Shown here piece by piece: positions 62,343-64,000 of a stretch of 64,000 bases of DNA. A program made the position numbers and the translations under genes. Under the pieces are notes generated by a model. It worked only from the letters and a program-made list of their open reading frames with translations. It was not told where the DNA came from and made no database searches. The stretch comes from Desmodus rotundus (lineage: Eukaryota > Chordata > Mammalia > Chiroptera > Phyllostomidae): positions 31,201,427 through 31,265,426 of the forward strand of contig NC_071397.1 of the NCBI RefSeq assembly GCF_022682495.2, written 5' to 3'. Numbering within the stretch: the stretch's first letter is position 1; the number at the start of each line of letters is the position of its first letter.

Positions 62343-64000
62343 GGCTTCGGGTCAAGATGGCAGCATAGGCAGAAATGTCTTTTTTCCTCTTTGCACGACT
62401 ACATCAAAATTACAACTAAAGTAGAACAACCGTCACTGAGAACCATGGGGAATCAAGTAGAATGGAAGTCTGACAACTACGGAATTAAAGCCACCACCCA
62501 GACTGGTAGGAGGGGCACAGATGCAGAATGGGCCGGTCCCACACCTGCGTGTGGTGGATAAAAGTTTGGGAGGGATATCTCAGGAGCGAGGAGTCCCAGC
62601 CCCATACCAGGCCTCCCACCTCAGGGTTACAGTGCCAGGTAGATAAGTCACCACAACTTCTGGCTGCAAAAACCAGCAGAGATTGAGTTTGGGGAAGTAA
62701 CTGCTAGAGCCCCAAGCAGTTCCTCTTAAAGAACCTACACATGGACTCACCTACTCAGACTTACTCCTTCTGAGCTCCAGCAACAGGGTAGCAGTTTGAA
62801 AGGCACCAGTGGTATACAGGGAGAAACTGAAGTGTCTGGCATCAAGCTGAACAGAGGCCATTGTCCCTTTTCTAAACCCTCCACCCAGAGAGCCAGCAAG
62901 CTGGTGCCATATCTGAGGTTCCATCGACCTGACTAACACTATTTGATCGGCCTTGGAGATCCCCAGAGACTCATCTCCACCCAATTTAGGGGCCCGCCCA
63001 AGCTGATTTTCCATTTGAATGGCTGGTCTTGGCTCATGCCTTATAATTCCTAAATCCTATCAAACAAGCAACAGCTGGCCTCAGTGAGTGCCAGGCCCAG
63101 CACTAACAGCAGTCAGCATAGAGTCACAGCTTGGCTTCACCTGGGAATCTCCAATACCAGCACAAGTAGCAGCCATTTCAGATTGCTTTATAGCTCATGC
63201 AGGGTGGCCCCAGGCAAAACACAGTTGGGGGCTGACCTTGGCCTGCACCACTGATCCTCCACAGAGGACAAAGTTTGGTGGTAAGTGGTCACCGACAGTC
63301 CTTCCAGCTGACTGGCCTGGGTTAATCCCTCCCATAGATCGGCCAACAGCAACCAAGGCTCAACTACAAAAGGAGGGTGTACTCATCCCACACAAAGGGT
63401 GCACCTTGAGTACCCAACATGGGTGATAGGGGAGGCTGTGCCACTGGATCTGTTGTGTAGCCATGCTACACAACACCTACTACATTAGGCCACACTACCA
63501 AGACAGGGAGTCAAAGCAGCCCTACCTAATATATAGAAAAAAACACAGGGAGGCTGCCAAAATGAGGAGATAAAGAAACATAGACCAAATGAAAGAACAG
63601 ATCAAAACTCCAGAAACAGAGCTAAATGAAATGGAGATAAGCAATCTATCAGATTCGGAGTTCAAAACACTGGTTATAAGGATGCTCAAGGAACTTAGTG
63701 AGGACCTTAACAGCATAAAAAATACTCAGTCAGAAATGAAGGATACACTAGTTGAAATAAAGAACAACTTACAGGGAAACAACAGTAGACTGGATGAAAC
63801 TTGGAATCAAATCAATGATTTGGAACATAAGGAAGCAAAAACCAAGCAATCAGCACAATAAAAATAAAAAGAATCCAAAACAATGAGGATAATATAAGCA
63901 GTCTCTGGGACAACTTCAAGGGGTCCAACATTTGCATAATAGGGGTGCCAGAAGAAGAAGAGAAAGAGTAAGAAATTGGAAATCTACTTGAAAAAATAAT
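62343..64000 (+). mobile_element. LINE-1 with 5' UTR and start of ORF1, cut by the window end
   Basis: The element starts 'gggcttcgggtcaagatggc', a typical L1 5' end. A 5' UTR of about 1245 bp precedes the ORF1 start codon at 63589. It is related along its whole 5' UTR to the solo copy at 27860-29222 and is the best reference for that copy in this window. It is in sense orientation within KCNQ5 intron 1. The remainder, including any ORF2, lies beyond base 64000. Confidence 0.85.
63589..64000 (+). pseudogene. LINE-1 ORF1 (partial, broken)
   Basis: The frame from 63589 (MKEQIKTPETELNEMEISNL) runs 90 codons through the ORF1p coiled-coil region to a TAA at 63859-63861. The homologous protein text continues in a different frame from about 63870 (RIQNNEDNISSLWDNFKGSN) into the RRM region (IIGVPEEEEKE). 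It then meets a further TAA at about 63968. So the copy has a frameshift near 63860 plus a nonsense codon and cannot make a full ORF1p. The end is outside the window. Confidence 0.8.

Overview
The window is vertebrate nuclear DNA, almost certainly from a microbat. Six tRNA-derived SINEs of the bat Ves type (about 963, 12787, 27550, 29223, 37115 and 39423) carry the tRNA-like head, the 'ggttgcaggccaggt' body and pyrimidine-rich ends typical of the family. Long AT-rich tracts, LINE-1 debris of several ages, L2, MIR and DNA-transposon fossils fill most of the rest. There is no bacterial-type gene organisation.

One protein-coding gene is supported: the first coding exon of KCNQ5 (Kv7.5 potassium channel) on the + strand. 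Its start codon is at 44493 and its splice donor is at 44894, inside a CpG island of about 43.1-45.05 kb. Bases 1 to about 43000 are upstream intergenic DNA. Bases 44894-64000 are the start of intron 1; no second exon was found, as expected from the very long first intron of this gene in mammals. An out-of-frame ATG five bases before the KCNQ5 start opens a 19-codon ORF that overlaps the start.

The most interesting material is retrotransposon biology. A near full-length half-L1 (HAL1-type) element at 3786-5538 (minus) encodes only ORF1, with no ORF2, and shares its 3' tail design with a true L1 at 36014-37113. A second copy at 20494-21161 has the 5'-inversion structure of twin priming and a perfect 17-bp target-site duplication. 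A solo L1 5' UTR at 27860-29222 (minus) ends 14 bases after an AATAAA. It also contains a perfect 28-bp inverted repeat that is absent from the related L1 at 62343-64000, which suggests a local template-switch mutation.

Intron 1 contains a candidate cluster of conserved noncoding sequence at about 46480-47480, a mariner-type fossil flanked by TA at 53938-54529, several L2 and MIR pieces, and a 5'-complete L1 that runs off the end of the window. All repeat names come from reading the sequence against remembered consensus features and have not been checked with a repeat-masking program.
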